Shown here piece by piece: positions 8,785 to 18,219 of a stretch of 50,616 nt of DNA; positions within the stretch are counted from its first letter, which is position 1, and every line of letters starts with the position of its first letter. The stretch is from an uncultured Clostridia bacterium. GTDB taxonomy: Bacteria > Bacillota > Clostridia > Saccharofermentanales > Saccharofermentanaceae. Where the stretch lies: the NCBI GenBank assembly GCA_947303255.1, contig CAMYXL010000011.1, positions 1 through 50,616 of the forward strand, given 5' to 3'. The notes below the pieces were generated by a model. It searched no databases. It was not told where the DNA came from and worked only from the letters and a program-made list of their open reading frames with translations. The position numbers and the translations under genes were made by a program.

Positions 8785-9789
8785 ATGACATTAAAGAAGA
8801 TTTTCAAGGTAATCAAACATCATTTCGGCTTTCCTGTAACGATCAACTGGGGATACTCTCTTTTCCTTTGTTCTCTGGGACTTCTGATAGTCTTTATCTT
8901 AAGGAATATGGCGATCAAGCACGAGTTCCCGCTGTCGTTCACTTCGCTTATGGGATATGCCCTGACTATGCCTTTATTGGTCGCACTGGCTCTCGTAGCT
9001 CCTGCAGCGATCCTTTTCATAGAGAAAAAGAAGAACAAGGCTAACGTATTCATCGATTCCGTAGGTCATTACACGGGTATCGGTCCGATGCTCCTGTCAT
9101 TTATTTCGGGTATCGGTATCTTTCTTATCAAGACGCCTATCCACAACCTTTTCACGTGGCTTTGGCTCAGGATGGGAAGAAGCCTCATATTCCCTTCGTT
9201 CTTTTTCGTAAACACCCCGGGCGACATTGTTGAGAAGATAGCGGGATATGTTTTCGGAACAGTTATCCCTTCTTTTGGAATCGCTATTTTCTTCACGGGC
9301 CTCATGTGGGCATGTTTTCGAAAAAAAGATAAAAAGATCGCGACGATCATAGTCGCACTTTCTTTTGCAGTCTTCTCATTGAACTTTATCGACTTTATCG
9401 CTATTTTCGTTGTCGGTATCTGGCTTTGCTTCCTTAGGGACAGGACCGGTAATATCTGGGCGCCTTTTGTGGCTCTTCTGGGCTGCGGACTTACGGATAT
9501 GTTCTTCAGCAGGTTCGTAAAGAGCGTTGACATTACCATGGTACAGGTTCATTCAGACATCGATTCGACATACTTTTATTCATCCATGCCGGCATTCCTT
9601 GTCGGAGTCATTCTCCTTGCTTTCTTCGCGAAAACATTGAATGATTTCAAAGCTTCTTACGATACTGATGTTTCTATCAACGGAGAAGAATCTTCCGACC
9701 AGCCTTCAGCAATGACAGGGGTGAATTTGTCGCTGATTTGTGCGATAATAATATTCCTCACTTTGTGGGTAATCTACCTTAAAGGATAA
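8785..9789 (+). CDS. CPBP-like polytopic membrane protein without catalytic residues
   Basis: The 334-aa protein has about eight membrane helices. Its C-terminal third resembles CPBP (CAAX/Abi-type) intramembrane proteases: a helix ending CFRKKDKK, then FAVFSLNFIDF, then GIWLCFLRDRTGNIWAPF, which mirrors the usual G-x-RxRTGS-W-AP segment. The glutamate pair of motif 1 and the histidines of motifs 2 and 3 are missing (SLNF instead of HLN, LLGCG instead of AHxxxN). It is therefore either an inactive relative or a chance resemblance. It follows the A24 peptidase by 14 bp and precedes the transporter by 4 bp. Confidence 0.6.
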   Translation: MTLKKIFKVIKHHFGFPVTINWGYSLFLCSLGLLIVFILRNMAIKHEFPLSFTSLMGYALTMPLLVALALVAPAAILFIEKKKNKANVFIDSVGHYTGIGPMLLSFISGIGIFLIKTPIHNLFTWLWLRMGRSLIFPSFFFVNTPGDIVEKIAGYVFGTVIPSFGIAIFFTGLMWACFRKKDKKIATIIVALSFAVFSLNFIDFIAIFVVGIWLCFLRDRTGNIWAPFVALLGCGLTDMFFSRFVKSVDITMVQVHSDIDSTYFYSSMPAFLVGVILLAFFAKTLNDFKASYDTDVSINGEESSDQPSAMTGVNLSLICAIIIFLTLWVIYLKG

Positions 9790-9793
9790 GACG

Positions 9794-11065
9794 ATGGATA
9801 GCAAAGAAAGATACGAGAGAGATAAAGCTTCGGTCATAAGCATGATCAAATACATATTGATCATCGCCATAGGCTGTGTCGTTATCTATTTCTTTGCAAA
9901 GCTTGCCGTCGTACTGATCCCTTTCCTTATCGGATTTATCCTTGCTAAGACAAGTTATACGATCGCTAAGCCGATAAGTAAGGTCTTTGGCAAAAACAAG
10001 CGTATCAAGAAACCTAAGAAGGTCGATCCGGCTAAGCAGAAGACTTTGGGATATAAGCTCCTTCATCCTAACGGTGAGAGAAAGCCTAAATCCATTCAGA
10101 CCAAAGTATCGATAGTCGTCTATGTAATCCTTCTCGTCCTGGTATTCCTTCTTTGCGCACTTTGTATATTCGGTATCCTGTCACAGGCCACCAACGCTAT
10201 CATCGCTCTTACCAAGATGTCGGAGACGATCGACTTCGATTCAATCAGAAGAGCTGCAAACCTCGACAAGTTGTCTGCTGAACGCGGCGGATTCTTAAGT
10301 CAGGATATCGTTGATCTCATTAAGAACAATCTCGACACATGGGCCAACAACCTTATCAAGGCTGTTCCTTCCCTGCTCTCCAAGCTCGTAGCAGGTCTTT
10401 GGAATTTTGTGGGAAGTCTTCCTGCTGTTCTTTTCTCGATCATCTGCGTTATCCTTAGCGGATACTACTTCATCAGCGACGGACCGGAAGTTACCAAGTT
10501 CTACCTTACCAATGTTCCTCATAAATCATTCCGTAAGAAGTCTTTCTCTCTTATCAATGATCTGTCGGTTACATTGTTCAGAGTACTTGGCGGATACTTC
10601 TCACTGCTTTTGATCACGACAGTCGAGGCATATCTTATCTTCGCACTGGCTGACGTCAAGTATGCTCTTATCATCGCCCTCATAACAGGCGTAATCGATT
10701 TCCTGCCTGTTTTAGGTATCGCAGTTACCATGTGGCCGGTAATCATCTATCTGGCTCTTCAGGGCAATTTCAAAGGTGCTGTCATAGTTCTTATCGGTAT
10801 GGCTATAATGACTGTCATCAGACGTATAATCGAACCTTTGATCCTCGGTAAATCAATGAAACTTCATCCGCTTCTCATGCTCATCGCCATGGTTATCGGC
10901 GTATATGTATGGGGCGCTATCGGATTCCTTCTCGGACCTACAGTCATGATCATCGTTATCCAGATCCTGAAGGTCTTCGAATTGGACAAAAAAATACTCG
11001 CGTTCATGTCGCGAGTATTGAATAAGTTCATGAAGAAACCTGAGAAGATCACTCATGAAGAATAA
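9794..11065 (+). CDS. AI-2E family transporter (YtvI/PerM type)
   Basis: This 423-aa protein belongs to the UPF0118/AI-2E exporter family. It has two N-terminal helices (about residues 16-55), a long basic cytosolic stretch, a helix at about 98-128, a soluble extracellular domain, then a C-terminal helical bundle. The family signature GVIDFLPVLGIAVTMWPV (about residues 300-317) and the late RRIIEPLILGKSMKLHPL segment are clear. Members move autoinducer-2, ions or small solutes; the substrate here is not known. Its 3' end overlaps trxB tail-to-tail by 17 bp and contains the trxB terminator hairpin within its coding sequence. Confidence 0.88.
   Translation: MDSKERYERDKASVISMIKYILIIAIGCVVIYFFAKLAVVLIPFLIGFILAKTSYTIAKPISKVFGKNKRIKKPKKVDPAKQKTLGYKLLHPNGERKPKSIQTKVSIVVYVILLVLVFLLCALCIFGILSQATNAIIALTKMSETIDFDSIRRAANLDKLSAERGGFLSQDIVDLIKNNLDTWANNLIKAVPSLLSKLVAGLWNFVGSLPAVLFSIICVILSGYYFISDGPEVTKFYLTNVPHKSFRKKSFSLINDLSVTLFRVLGGYFSLLLITTVEAYLIFALADVKYALIIALITGVIDFLPVLGIAVTMWPVIIYLALQGNFKGAVIVLIGMAIMTVIRRIIEPLILGKSMKLHPLLMLIAMVIGVYVWGAIGFLLGPTVMIIVIQILKVFELDKKILAFMSRVLNKFMKKPEKITHEE
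10988..11019 (-). terminator. trxB terminator embedded in the transporter gene
   Basis: A perfect 10-bp stem (AATACTCGCG 10993-11002 with CGCGAGTATT 11010-11019) and 7-base loop are followed on the minus strand by about seven T residues. It sits 30 bases past the trxB stop and lies wholly inside the last 80 bases of the converging AI-2E gene. Confidence 0.85.
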
Positions 11066-11963
11066 GATCACAACAGGCAACCGCTGCAATCGCTCCGTCT
11101 GAAGCTGCAGTCGTGAGCTGACGTAAAGTCTTAGTCCTTCCGTCACCTGCTGCAAAGATACCCTTAACATTCGTCTTACAATCTTCACCTGCAACGATAT
11201 ATCCGCTCTGGTCAAGTTCTACGAGACCTGCAAACGGCTCGTTGGACGGAACCTGTCCGATAGCTACAAACAGAGCATCCACGCTGATATCTCTCTCACC
11301 TGAAGTAACAGTATCCTTAACTGTAACAGCTTCAAGCTTCTTCTCACCCTTAAGCTCGCTTACGGTGCTGTTAAGAACGAGCTCGATATTAGCTGTCTGT
11401 CTTACTATATCAACGAGAGCGCTCTCACCTCTGAAAGCATCTCTTCTGTGGATCAGATATACTTTGTTGCAAAGTCCTGCAAGGTAGATAGCATCTTCCA
11501 AAGCAGTATTTCCACCGCCGTTTACGGCTACGTTCTTACCCTTGAAGAATGCACCGTCGCATGTAGCACAATAGGAGATTCCTCTTCCGAGAAGTTTCTC
11601 TTCCATAGGAAGACCCAGATGACGGTTCTTTGCTCCGCATGCAAGTATGATCGTCTTACCTTCACAGGTCTTACCGAATTCAGTTGTAAGGGTAAATCCC
11701 TCTTCGTAACTTCCTTCGATCTTAACGATCTTGTCGTACTCGAAATCAGTTCCGAGTGCGATCACCTGCTCGTAAAGATCAGTAGCAAACTTATAGCCGG
11801 ATACATTCTTGATACCCGGATAATTCTCGATCTCCGGAGTATTGATGATCTGTCCGCCGTATGTCTCTGATTCATATACGATAACGGACTTACCTGCACG
11901 TCTTCCGTATATAGCTGCTGTAAGGCCTGCTGTTCCTGCGCCTACTATGATAATGTCATACAT
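11049..11963 (-). CDS. trxB: Thioredoxin reductase
   Basis: TrxB is the FAD flavoenzyme that reduces thioredoxin with NADPH. The 304-aa sequence shows the N-terminal FAD-binding GAGTAGLTAAIYGRRAG, the redox-active CATCDG (about residues 133-138), the NADPH-binding GGGNTALEDA and the C-terminal FAD contact IFAAGDGR. A GGAGG ribosome site precedes ATG 11963. It lies 23 bp downstream of the ABC exporter pair on the same strand and may be read from the same promoter. Ferredoxin-dependent clostridial variants also exist, but the NADPH motif here looks intact. Confidence 0.95.
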   Translation of the reverse strand: MYDIIIVGAGTAGLTAAIYGRRAGKSVIVYESETYGGQIINTPEIENYPGIKNVSGYKFATDLYEQVIALGTDFEYDKIVKIEGSYEEGFTLTTEFGKTCEGKTIILACGAKNRHLGLPMEEKLLGRGISYCATCDGAFFKGKNVAVNGGGNTALEDAIYLAGLCNKVYLIHRRDAFRGESALVDIVRQTANIELVLNSTVSELKGEKKLEAVTVKDTVTSGERDISVDALFVAIGQVPSNEPFAGLVELDQSGYIVAGEDCKTNVKGIFAAGDGRTKTLRQLTTAASDGAIAAVACCDLILHE

Positions 11964-11986
11964 AAACTTTTCCTCCGTATTTCTGA

Positions 11987-13903
11987 TCAGCTCTGAGCTG
12001 TATTACCCGTATAGAGATGATAATATCTGCCCTTCTTCTCGATAAGCTGGTCGTGATTTCCTCTCTCGATTATACGTCCCTTTTCAAGAACGATGATACA
12101 GTCGGAATTCTTGACTGTACTCAATCTGTGAGCAATGACAAATGTCGTTCTGCCCTTCATGAGCTTATCCATACCCTTTTGTACCAAAGACTCGGTATGA
12201 GTATCGATTGAACTTGTAGCCTCATCAAGGATAAGGACCGGCGGATCTGCGATAGCTGCACGAGCGATAGCAAGAAGCTGTCTTTGTCCCTGAGAAAGAT
12301 TGGCGCCGTCACCTTCAAGGATCGTATCGTAACCCTGCGGCAAGTGTTTGATGAACGCATCAGCGTTGGCAAGTTTAGCAGCTGCATAAACTTCCTCATC
12401 TGTCGCATCAAGCTTACCGTATCTGATGTTCTCCTTAACCGACATACTGAACAGGTGTGTATCCTGCAAAACGATGCCGAGAGAATGACGCAGATCATCT
12501 TTCTTGATCTTGTTGATATTGATTCCGTCGTATCTGATCTTACCGTCAGCTATGTCATAGAAGCGGTTGATAAGATTCGTTATAGTCGTCTTTCCTGCAC
12601 CTGTAGAACCTACAAACGCGATCTTCTGACCAGGTGTAGCATAAAGATCGATATCGTGAAGAACCGGATGTCCTTCTTCGTATTCGAAGTCTACATCGTG
12701 GAATTCAACGTCGCCCTTGAGCTCAACATATGTTGTTGTTCCGTCAGCTTTATGGAAGTGCTTCCAAGCCCACATTCCTGTTCTTTCTTCACACTCAGTA
12801 AGCTTGCCGTCGACCATCTTGGCGTTGACCAAAGTAACATAACCTTCGTCTGTCTCAGGAACCTGATCCAAAAGATCGAAGATTCTCTGTCCGCCTGCAA
12901 GACCGACCATGATAGCGTTAAGCTGCATGGAGATCTGGTTGATAGGATGAGCAAACTGCTTGTTAAATGTAAGGAAGCTCGCAAGTGCACCAAGTGTGAA
13001 ACTTCCGATTCCCTTGATAGCGAATGCACCTCCGACGATAGCACACAGAACATAACTTAAGTTACCGAGCTGTGCATTGATAGGCATGAGGATGTTGGCA
13101 AATGTATTTGCTTTATCAGCGCTTACGTAAAGCTCGTCATTACGCTTGATGAACTCTTCCATCGCCTTGTCTTCATAGCAGAAAGACTTAACGACTTTTT
13201 GACCTGTCATTATCTCCTCGATGTATCCGTTAACGGAACCGAGGCTTCTTTGCTGGATCGCAAAGTTCTTACCTGAAGCAGCACTTAACTTGGCTGTACA
13301 GAAGAGCATTACGAATACCATCGAGATGGTGATCAATGTCAAAAGCCAGTTGAGTACGATCATGCTCACGAGCACGCTTACGACCGTAACCACACTCGAT
13401 AAGAGCATCGGAAGGCTCTGAGAGATCATCTGTCTTAACGTATCGATATCATTCGTATAAACGGACATGATGTCGCCGTGTGCGTGAGTATCAAAATATC
13501 TGACAGGAAGACTTTCCATCTTATTGAAAAGCTCGTCTCTCAAGTTACGTAAAGTACCCTGTGTGATGTACATCAAAAGTCTTGCCTGAGCAAATGCCGC
13601 AACAACACCTATGAGGTAGAATCCCGCAACTCTTAATATCGCGTAAAGAAGCGGCAAGTAATCAGGTGATGACTGTTCCGTGAGAGGAATAATATAATCA
13701 TCGATCAAAGTCTTCATGAACATAGTTCCCTGAACACTTGAGAATGTGCTGGCAAATACGCAGATAACAACAAATATCCAGTGGATCCAGTACCATCTGA
13801 ATGTATATCCGAATATCCTCTTGAGGATCCTGAACGGATGCTCGATCTTAGGCATAGGACCTCTTCCTCTTTGTCCCATCTTAACCTGCTTAGGCTGTGC
13901 CAT
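11987..13903 (-). CDS. ABC exporter subunit with canonical ATPase site (638 aa)
   Basis: This is a half-transporter with six membrane helices (residues about 45-335) and a C-terminal ATPase. Walker A (GSTGAGKTT), Walker B with its catalytic glutamate (VLILDEATSS) and the switch histidine (IAHRLS) are intact. The signature is the deviant NLSQGQ. A 40-residue insert between membrane and ATPase domains (EERTGMWAWKHFH region) is common in clostridial TM288/BmrD-like subunits. It overlaps the partner gene by one base. Together they form a heterodimeric multidrug or lipid exporter in the cell membrane. Confidence 0.93.
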   Translation of the reverse strand: MAQPKQVKMGQRGRGPMPKIEHPFRILKRIFGYTFRWYWIHWIFVVICVFASTFSSVQGTMFMKTLIDDYIIPLTEQSSPDYLPLLYAILRVAGFYLIGVVAAFAQARLLMYITQGTLRNLRDELFNKMESLPVRYFDTHAHGDIMSVYTNDIDTLRQMISQSLPMLLSSVVTVVSVLVSMIVLNWLLTLITISMVFVMLFCTAKLSAASGKNFAIQQRSLGSVNGYIEEIMTGQKVVKSFCYEDKAMEEFIKRNDELYVSADKANTFANILMPINAQLGNLSYVLCAIVGGAFAIKGIGSFTLGALASFLTFNKQFAHPINQISMQLNAIMVGLAGGQRIFDLLDQVPETDEGYVTLVNAKMVDGKLTECEERTGMWAWKHFHKADGTTTYVELKGDVEFHDVDFEYEEGHPVLHDIDLYATPGQKIAFVGSTGAGKTTITNLINRFYDIADGKIRYDGININKIKKDDLRHSLGIVLQDTHLFSMSVKENIRYGKLDATDEEVYAAAKLANADAFIKHLPQGYDTILEGDGANLSQGQRQLLAIARAAIADPPVLILDEATSSIDTHTESLVQKGMDKLMKGRTTFVIAHRLSTVKNSDCIIVLEKGRIIERGNHDQLIEKKGRYYHLYTGNTAQS

Positions 13904-15669
13904 TATTCCTCACCTCCCTTGCTGTTGAGCTTGGCTTCGTCGAAGTCGCCGCCTCCGCTCGTTTGTGCCTCATACAAGGAAGCGTATGTCTCATTGATCT
14001 TGAGAAGCTCATCATGTGTAGCAAATGCCGTAACCTTATCATCTTCTATGACGATGATCCTGTCGGCTTCCTTAACAGATGAGATCCTCTGAGCGATTAT
14101 GATCTTAGTCATATCAGGTCTGTCATTCTTAAGACCTTCCCTGATCTTTCTGTCCGTACTCGTATCGACTGCTGATGTAGAGTCGTCGAGGATAAGTATC
14201 TTAGGCTTCTTGAGAAGAGCTCTGGCAATACAAAGTCTCTGCTTCTGTCCGCCGGATACGTTGGTACCGCCCTGCTCGATCTTAGTGTTATAACCTTCAG
14301 GGAAATTATTTATAAATTCATCTGCCTGAGCGATCTTACATGCGTTGATGCATTCTTCATCTGTTGCATTTTCATCACCCCAACGAAGGTTCTCGAAAAT
14401 GGTTCCCGTGAAAAGCTCGTTCTTCTGAAGAACCATGGATACGTTGTTTCTGAGAACTTCAAGATCGTAATCCTTAACGTTTGCACCGCCGACAATAACT
14501 TCACCGGTATTTACGTCATAGAATCTGCTTATGAGGTTAACGAATGTACTCTTACCTACGCCGGTTCCTCCGACGATACCGATGGTCTCACCTGACTTGA
14601 TGCTTAAGTCTACTCCGTTAAGCACGTATGTATCTGCGTCGTCATAATACTTGAAGCTTACGTTCTTGAATGTGATGGAACCGTCCTTAACTTCCATGAG
14701 AGGATTCTCAGGATTGACGATGGAGCTCTCCTGCTCGAGAACTTCAGCGACACGCTTAGCGGATGCAGAACTCATGGTGATCATAACGAATACCATACTG
14801 AGGAGCATCAAGCTTATGAGGATATTCATACAGTAGCTCAAGAGTGCCAAAAGATCACCTGTGGTAAGTTCGTTTGAAACAACGAGGTGAGCACCGAACC
14901 AGGAGATCAAAAGGATACAAGCATTGGTCGTAAGGACCATTGCTGGGTTGTTGAATGACAATACTTTCTCGGCTGCAACAGCAAGCTTATAGATGTTGTT
15001 GGATGCAGTGTTGAACTTTTTCTTTTCGTACTCTTCTCTTACGAAGGACTTAACAACTCTGATGGAAGCTACGTTTTCCTGAACAGACTCGTTCATCTTG
15101 TCGTATTTTTCGAAAAGGACTCTAAAATGTTTCATTGCAAGGAGCATGATGGTTACAAGGATGATAGCCAAAACGAAAACTGCTGCAAGATAGATAAGAG
15201 CGATCCTTGCGTTAAGGAAGAATGCCATGACCATTGCAGCGATAAGGCTCATAGGAGATCTTACGAGCATACGGAGGATCATCTGGTAAGCGTTCTGGAT
15301 GTTCGTTACGTCAGTTGTAAGACGTGTAACGAGACCAGCCGTGGAATACTTGTCGATCTCTTTAAAGGAGAACTTCTGGATCCTGTAGAACATTGCTTCT
15401 CTTAAGTTATGTGCAAAACCTGCGGAAGCACGAGCGCCGAACTTACCGCCCATGGCACCTGCGAAGAGAGATACAAGCGCAACTACTACCATTCCGCCTG
15501 CTATGTTGTAGATATGATTAAGGTTACCCTTGTTGATACCGTCATCTACTATCGAAGCCATGAGATAAGGGATCGCCATCTCACAGAAAACTTCCAATAT
15601 CATGAACAGCGGGGTGACGATAGAAGCCCTCTTAAACTGTTTGATCTGCTTAGCCAGTGTTTTAATCAT
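13903..15669 (-). CDS. ABC exporter subunit with degenerate ATPase site (588 aa)
   Basis: This is the partner half-transporter: six helices (about residues 15-300) then an ATPase domain. Walker A (GGTGVGKST) and the signature (NVSGGQ) are canonical. The catalytic glutamate is replaced by aspartate (ILILDDSTSA) and the switch histidine by glutamine (IAQRIS). In TM287/288-type heterodimers the degenerate site is built from this subunit's Walker motifs and the partner's LSQGQ signature, exactly as seen here, leaving one hydrolytic site per dimer. It is first in the operon and is followed immediately by the 638-aa subunit. Confidence 0.93.
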   Translation of the reverse strand: MIKTLAKQIKQFKRASIVTPLFMILEVFCEMAIPYLMASIVDDGINKGNLNHIYNIAGGMVVVALVSLFAGAMGGKFGARASAGFAHNLREAMFYRIQKFSFKEIDKYSTAGLVTRLTTDVTNIQNAYQMILRMLVRSPMSLIAAMVMAFFLNARIALIYLAAVFVLAIILVTIMLLAMKHFRVLFEKYDKMNESVQENVASIRVVKSFVREEYEKKKFNTASNNIYKLAVAAEKVLSFNNPAMVLTTNACILLISWFGAHLVVSNELTTGDLLALLSYCMNILISLMLLSMVFVMITMSSASAKRVAEVLEQESSIVNPENPLMEVKDGSITFKNVSFKYYDDADTYVLNGVDLSIKSGETIGIVGGTGVGKSTFVNLISRFYDVNTGEVIVGGANVKDYDLEVLRNNVSMVLQKNELFTGTIFENLRWGDENATDEECINACKIAQADEFINNFPEGYNTKIEQGGTNVSGGQKQRLCIARALLKKPKILILDDSTSAVDTSTDRKIREGLKNDRPDMTKIIIAQRISSVKEADRIIVIEDDKVTAFATHDELLKINETYASLYEAQTSGGGDFDEAKLNSKGGEE

Positions 15670-15744
15670 TGTAACCCCCTATAGACGAAACACCCTTATT
15701 ATATTTACATGCCGCGTCCATATATATCAAAATTCGAATACTAT

Positions 15745-18219
15745 TTATGCTCTACCTGCACTAATAACATCCTTGATACTCTTGATCCTTCCGATGAGTC
15801 TGTCGAACTGGGTCTGTCCCCTTACCTCTACAACGAGATTGATGACAGCCGTAAAATCAGGCTTTGACTGGCTCGAGATGGAACTGATGAATACGTGTTC
15901 TTCGCTGATCGCGCTGGTGATCTCGTTAAGGATATAACGTCTGTCACTTACGACGATCTTCATCTCGACCTCATAGATATCAGTCGGACTATAGTTATCC
16001 CAATGAACCTTGATAAGCCTGTTCTCACGCTCCTTATCTTTTGGAGAACGTGATGCATACTTATGAAGGTTGATTATGTTAGCACAATTGGTCCTGTGGA
16101 TACCCACACCGCCTGTCTGCGTAACGTATCCAATGATCTCGTCACCCGGAACAGGATGGCAGCAGTTGGAAAGATGCACATGACAGTTCTCGAGTCCTTC
16201 AACGATAACTCCCGTGCTGGTCTTTGTCTTCTTCTCCTGAACTCGCTTAACAAGCGGCTTATAGTTGGCCGTAGTTGACTGCTGCGTGAGGTTTTTCGGA
16301 AGGCCTACAAGAGAATTCTTACCGATATCCTCGACAAGTTCTGACGGAGTATAGAGGACCTGACCTGCTGAGTTGATCCTATAGCCCATGGCGGTTCTTT
16401 CTTCTTCAGGAAGAGACTTGATGTACTCATCGCGAAGCTTCGAGAAAACCTTTCCCGGAGTCAGTACGCCGTAACCGATAGCAGCGTAGATATCTTCAAG
16501 ATTGGAATAACTGTATTTACGGAAGATGCCCTCCAGCGATTTATGAAGAAGGAGCTGTTGCGGAGAGAAGCCGTTTCTTTGCATCTCTCGCTCGAGAAGT
16601 TCACGACCGTCAGCGATGTTCTCGGCACGGGATTCTTTCTTGAACCATGCGTTGATCTTACTTCTTGCAGACGCCGTCTTAACCATCTTAGCCCAGTCCC
16701 TTGAAGGTCCGTGGATCTTATCGGATGACAATACCTCAACGATGTCGCCGTTCTTAAGTTCATAGGACAACGGAACGATCCTGCCGTTTACCTTGGCACC
16801 GTGCATGTGGTTACCGATACCGCTGTGGATGTTATACGCAAAATCGATAGGACATGAACCCTTAGGAAGGTTTATAACGTCGCCCTTAGGAGTAAACACA
16901 TAAACCGTATCCGGAGTAAGGTTGCTCTTCAGAACATCCATGAAATCCGTAGGATCTTTTGTCTCTTTCTGGCTGTCCAGGATCTGTCTGATCCAGTTCA
17001 TCTTGCTGTCGAGCTGGTCAAACTTCGATACTTCGGAATTACCTGCTTCCTTATAATGCCAGTGCGCAGCGATACCATATTCGGCAGTCCTGTGCATCGC
17101 GAATGTTCTTATCTGGATCTCAAACGGAACGCCGCCCTTACCAAGTACTGTCGTATGGATACTCTGGTACATGTTAGGCTTAGGCATGGCGATATAATCC
17201 TTGAATCGTCCCGGGATATGCTGATACATCTCATGAACGATACCGAGGACCGTGTAGCAGTCCGTCAGTGTCTCAACGATGATACGGCATGCGAACAGGT
17301 CATAGATCTGCTCGAGTGTCTTATTCTGCTCTTTCATCTTGTTGTAGATACTGTAGAAGTGCTTAGGTCTTCCCTCGATCTCAACATGCTTTATTCCGTA
17401 TTCTTTTACCTTGGCACTGATCTCATTAACAACGTCAGCCATGAACTGCTCACGCTCGGATCTTTTCGAAGAGATCATGCCGACGAGTTCGTAGTACGCA
17501 TCCTTATCGAGATAACGAAGACAAAGGTCCTCAAGTTCCCATTTGATCTTATAGATACCGAGACGGTGTGCCAAAGGAGCGTAGATATCAAGTGTCTCTC
17601 TGGAGATCTCGATCTGCTTTTCAGGAGACTGGTGCTTCATCGTACGCATGTTGTGAAGTCTGTCGGCAAGCTTGATAAGGACTACTCGGATATCCTTAGC
17701 CATGGCTACGAACATCTTACGAACGTTTTCGGCCTGGATATCTTCCTTGGAAACGTACGGGATCTTTCCAAGTTTTGTAACGCCGTCTACAAGGAGCGCC
17801 ACGTTCTCACCGAATATCTCAGTTATGAGATGGATATCAACAACCGTATCTTCTACCGTGTCATGAAGAAGTGCTGCCTCAATGGTCTCTGCATCAACTT
17901 CAAGATCTACAAGGATCTGAGCAACGGCAATAGGATGGATGATATAAAGCTCGCCAGATTTACGCTTCTGATTCCTGTGTGCCTTATACGCAAAGATATA
18001 AGCCTCACGTATCATATGCATATCATTCTCGAAAACTTCCGCGCTCTCATGAAGCTTACCTGCATACTTCTCATACGACTTGATAAGGTCGCTGAAACGC
18101 TCGGCAATATTTTCCGGTATCTCAGGTACGTCATCCGTATCCCTCAGATACTGCATCTCTTTTTGTATCTCTATCTCAATCTCTTCAGGAGTGAGTTCAT
18201 GTTTTTCAATATCAGACAT
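15745..18219 (-). CDS. rel: Bifunctional (p)ppGpp synthetase/hydrolase
   Basis: The 824-aa long RSH enzyme makes and degrades the stringent-response alarmone. Visible domains are the HD hydrolase (IIHPIAVA and HDTVEDT, about residues 65-130), the synthetase (RPKHFYSIYNKM, RIIVETLTDCY, GRFKDYIAMPKPNMYQS, EIQIRTFAMH, about 255-385), the TGS domain (VYVFTPKGDVINLPKGS, about 410-470), a conserved middle region with HLSNCCHPVPGDEIIG, and a C-terminal ACT domain (about 745-824). Both catalytic halves look intact. It overlaps recJ upstream by 8 bp, a common Firmicutes neighbourhood. Confidence 0.97.
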   Translation of the reverse strand: MSDIEKHELTPEEIEIEIQKEMQYLRDTDDVPEIPENIAERFSDLIKSYEKYAGKLHESAEVFENDMHMIREAYIFAYKAHRNQKRKSGELYIIHPIAVAQILVDLEVDAETIEAALLHDTVEDTVVDIHLITEIFGENVALLVDGVTKLGKIPYVSKEDIQAENVRKMFVAMAKDIRVVLIKLADRLHNMRTMKHQSPEKQIEISRETLDIYAPLAHRLGIYKIKWELEDLCLRYLDKDAYYELVGMISSKRSEREQFMADVVNEISAKVKEYGIKHVEIEGRPKHFYSIYNKMKEQNKTLEQIYDLFACRIIVETLTDCYTVLGIVHEMYQHIPGRFKDYIAMPKPNMYQSIHTTVLGKGGVPFEIQIRTFAMHRTAEYGIAAHWHYKEAGNSEVSKFDQLDSKMNWIRQILDSQKETKDPTDFMDVLKSNLTPDTVYVFTPKGDVINLPKGSCPIDFAYNIHSGIGNHMHGAKVNGRIVPLSYELKNGDIVEVLSSDKIHGPSRDWAKMVKTASARSKINAWFKKESRAENIADGRELLEREMQRNGFSPQQLLLHKSLEGIFRKYSYSNLEDIYAAIGYGVLTPGKVFSKLRDEYIKSLPEEERTAMGYRINSAGQVLYTPSELVEDIGKNSLVGLPKNLTQQSTTANYKPLVKRVQEKKTKTSTGVIVEGLENCHVHLSNCCHPVPGDEIIGYVTQTGGVGIHRTNCANIINLHKYASRSPKDKERENRLIKVHWDNYSPTDIYEVEMKIVVSDRRYILNEITSAISEEHVFISSISSQSKPDFTAVINLVVEVRGQTQFDRLIGRIKSIKDVISAGRA

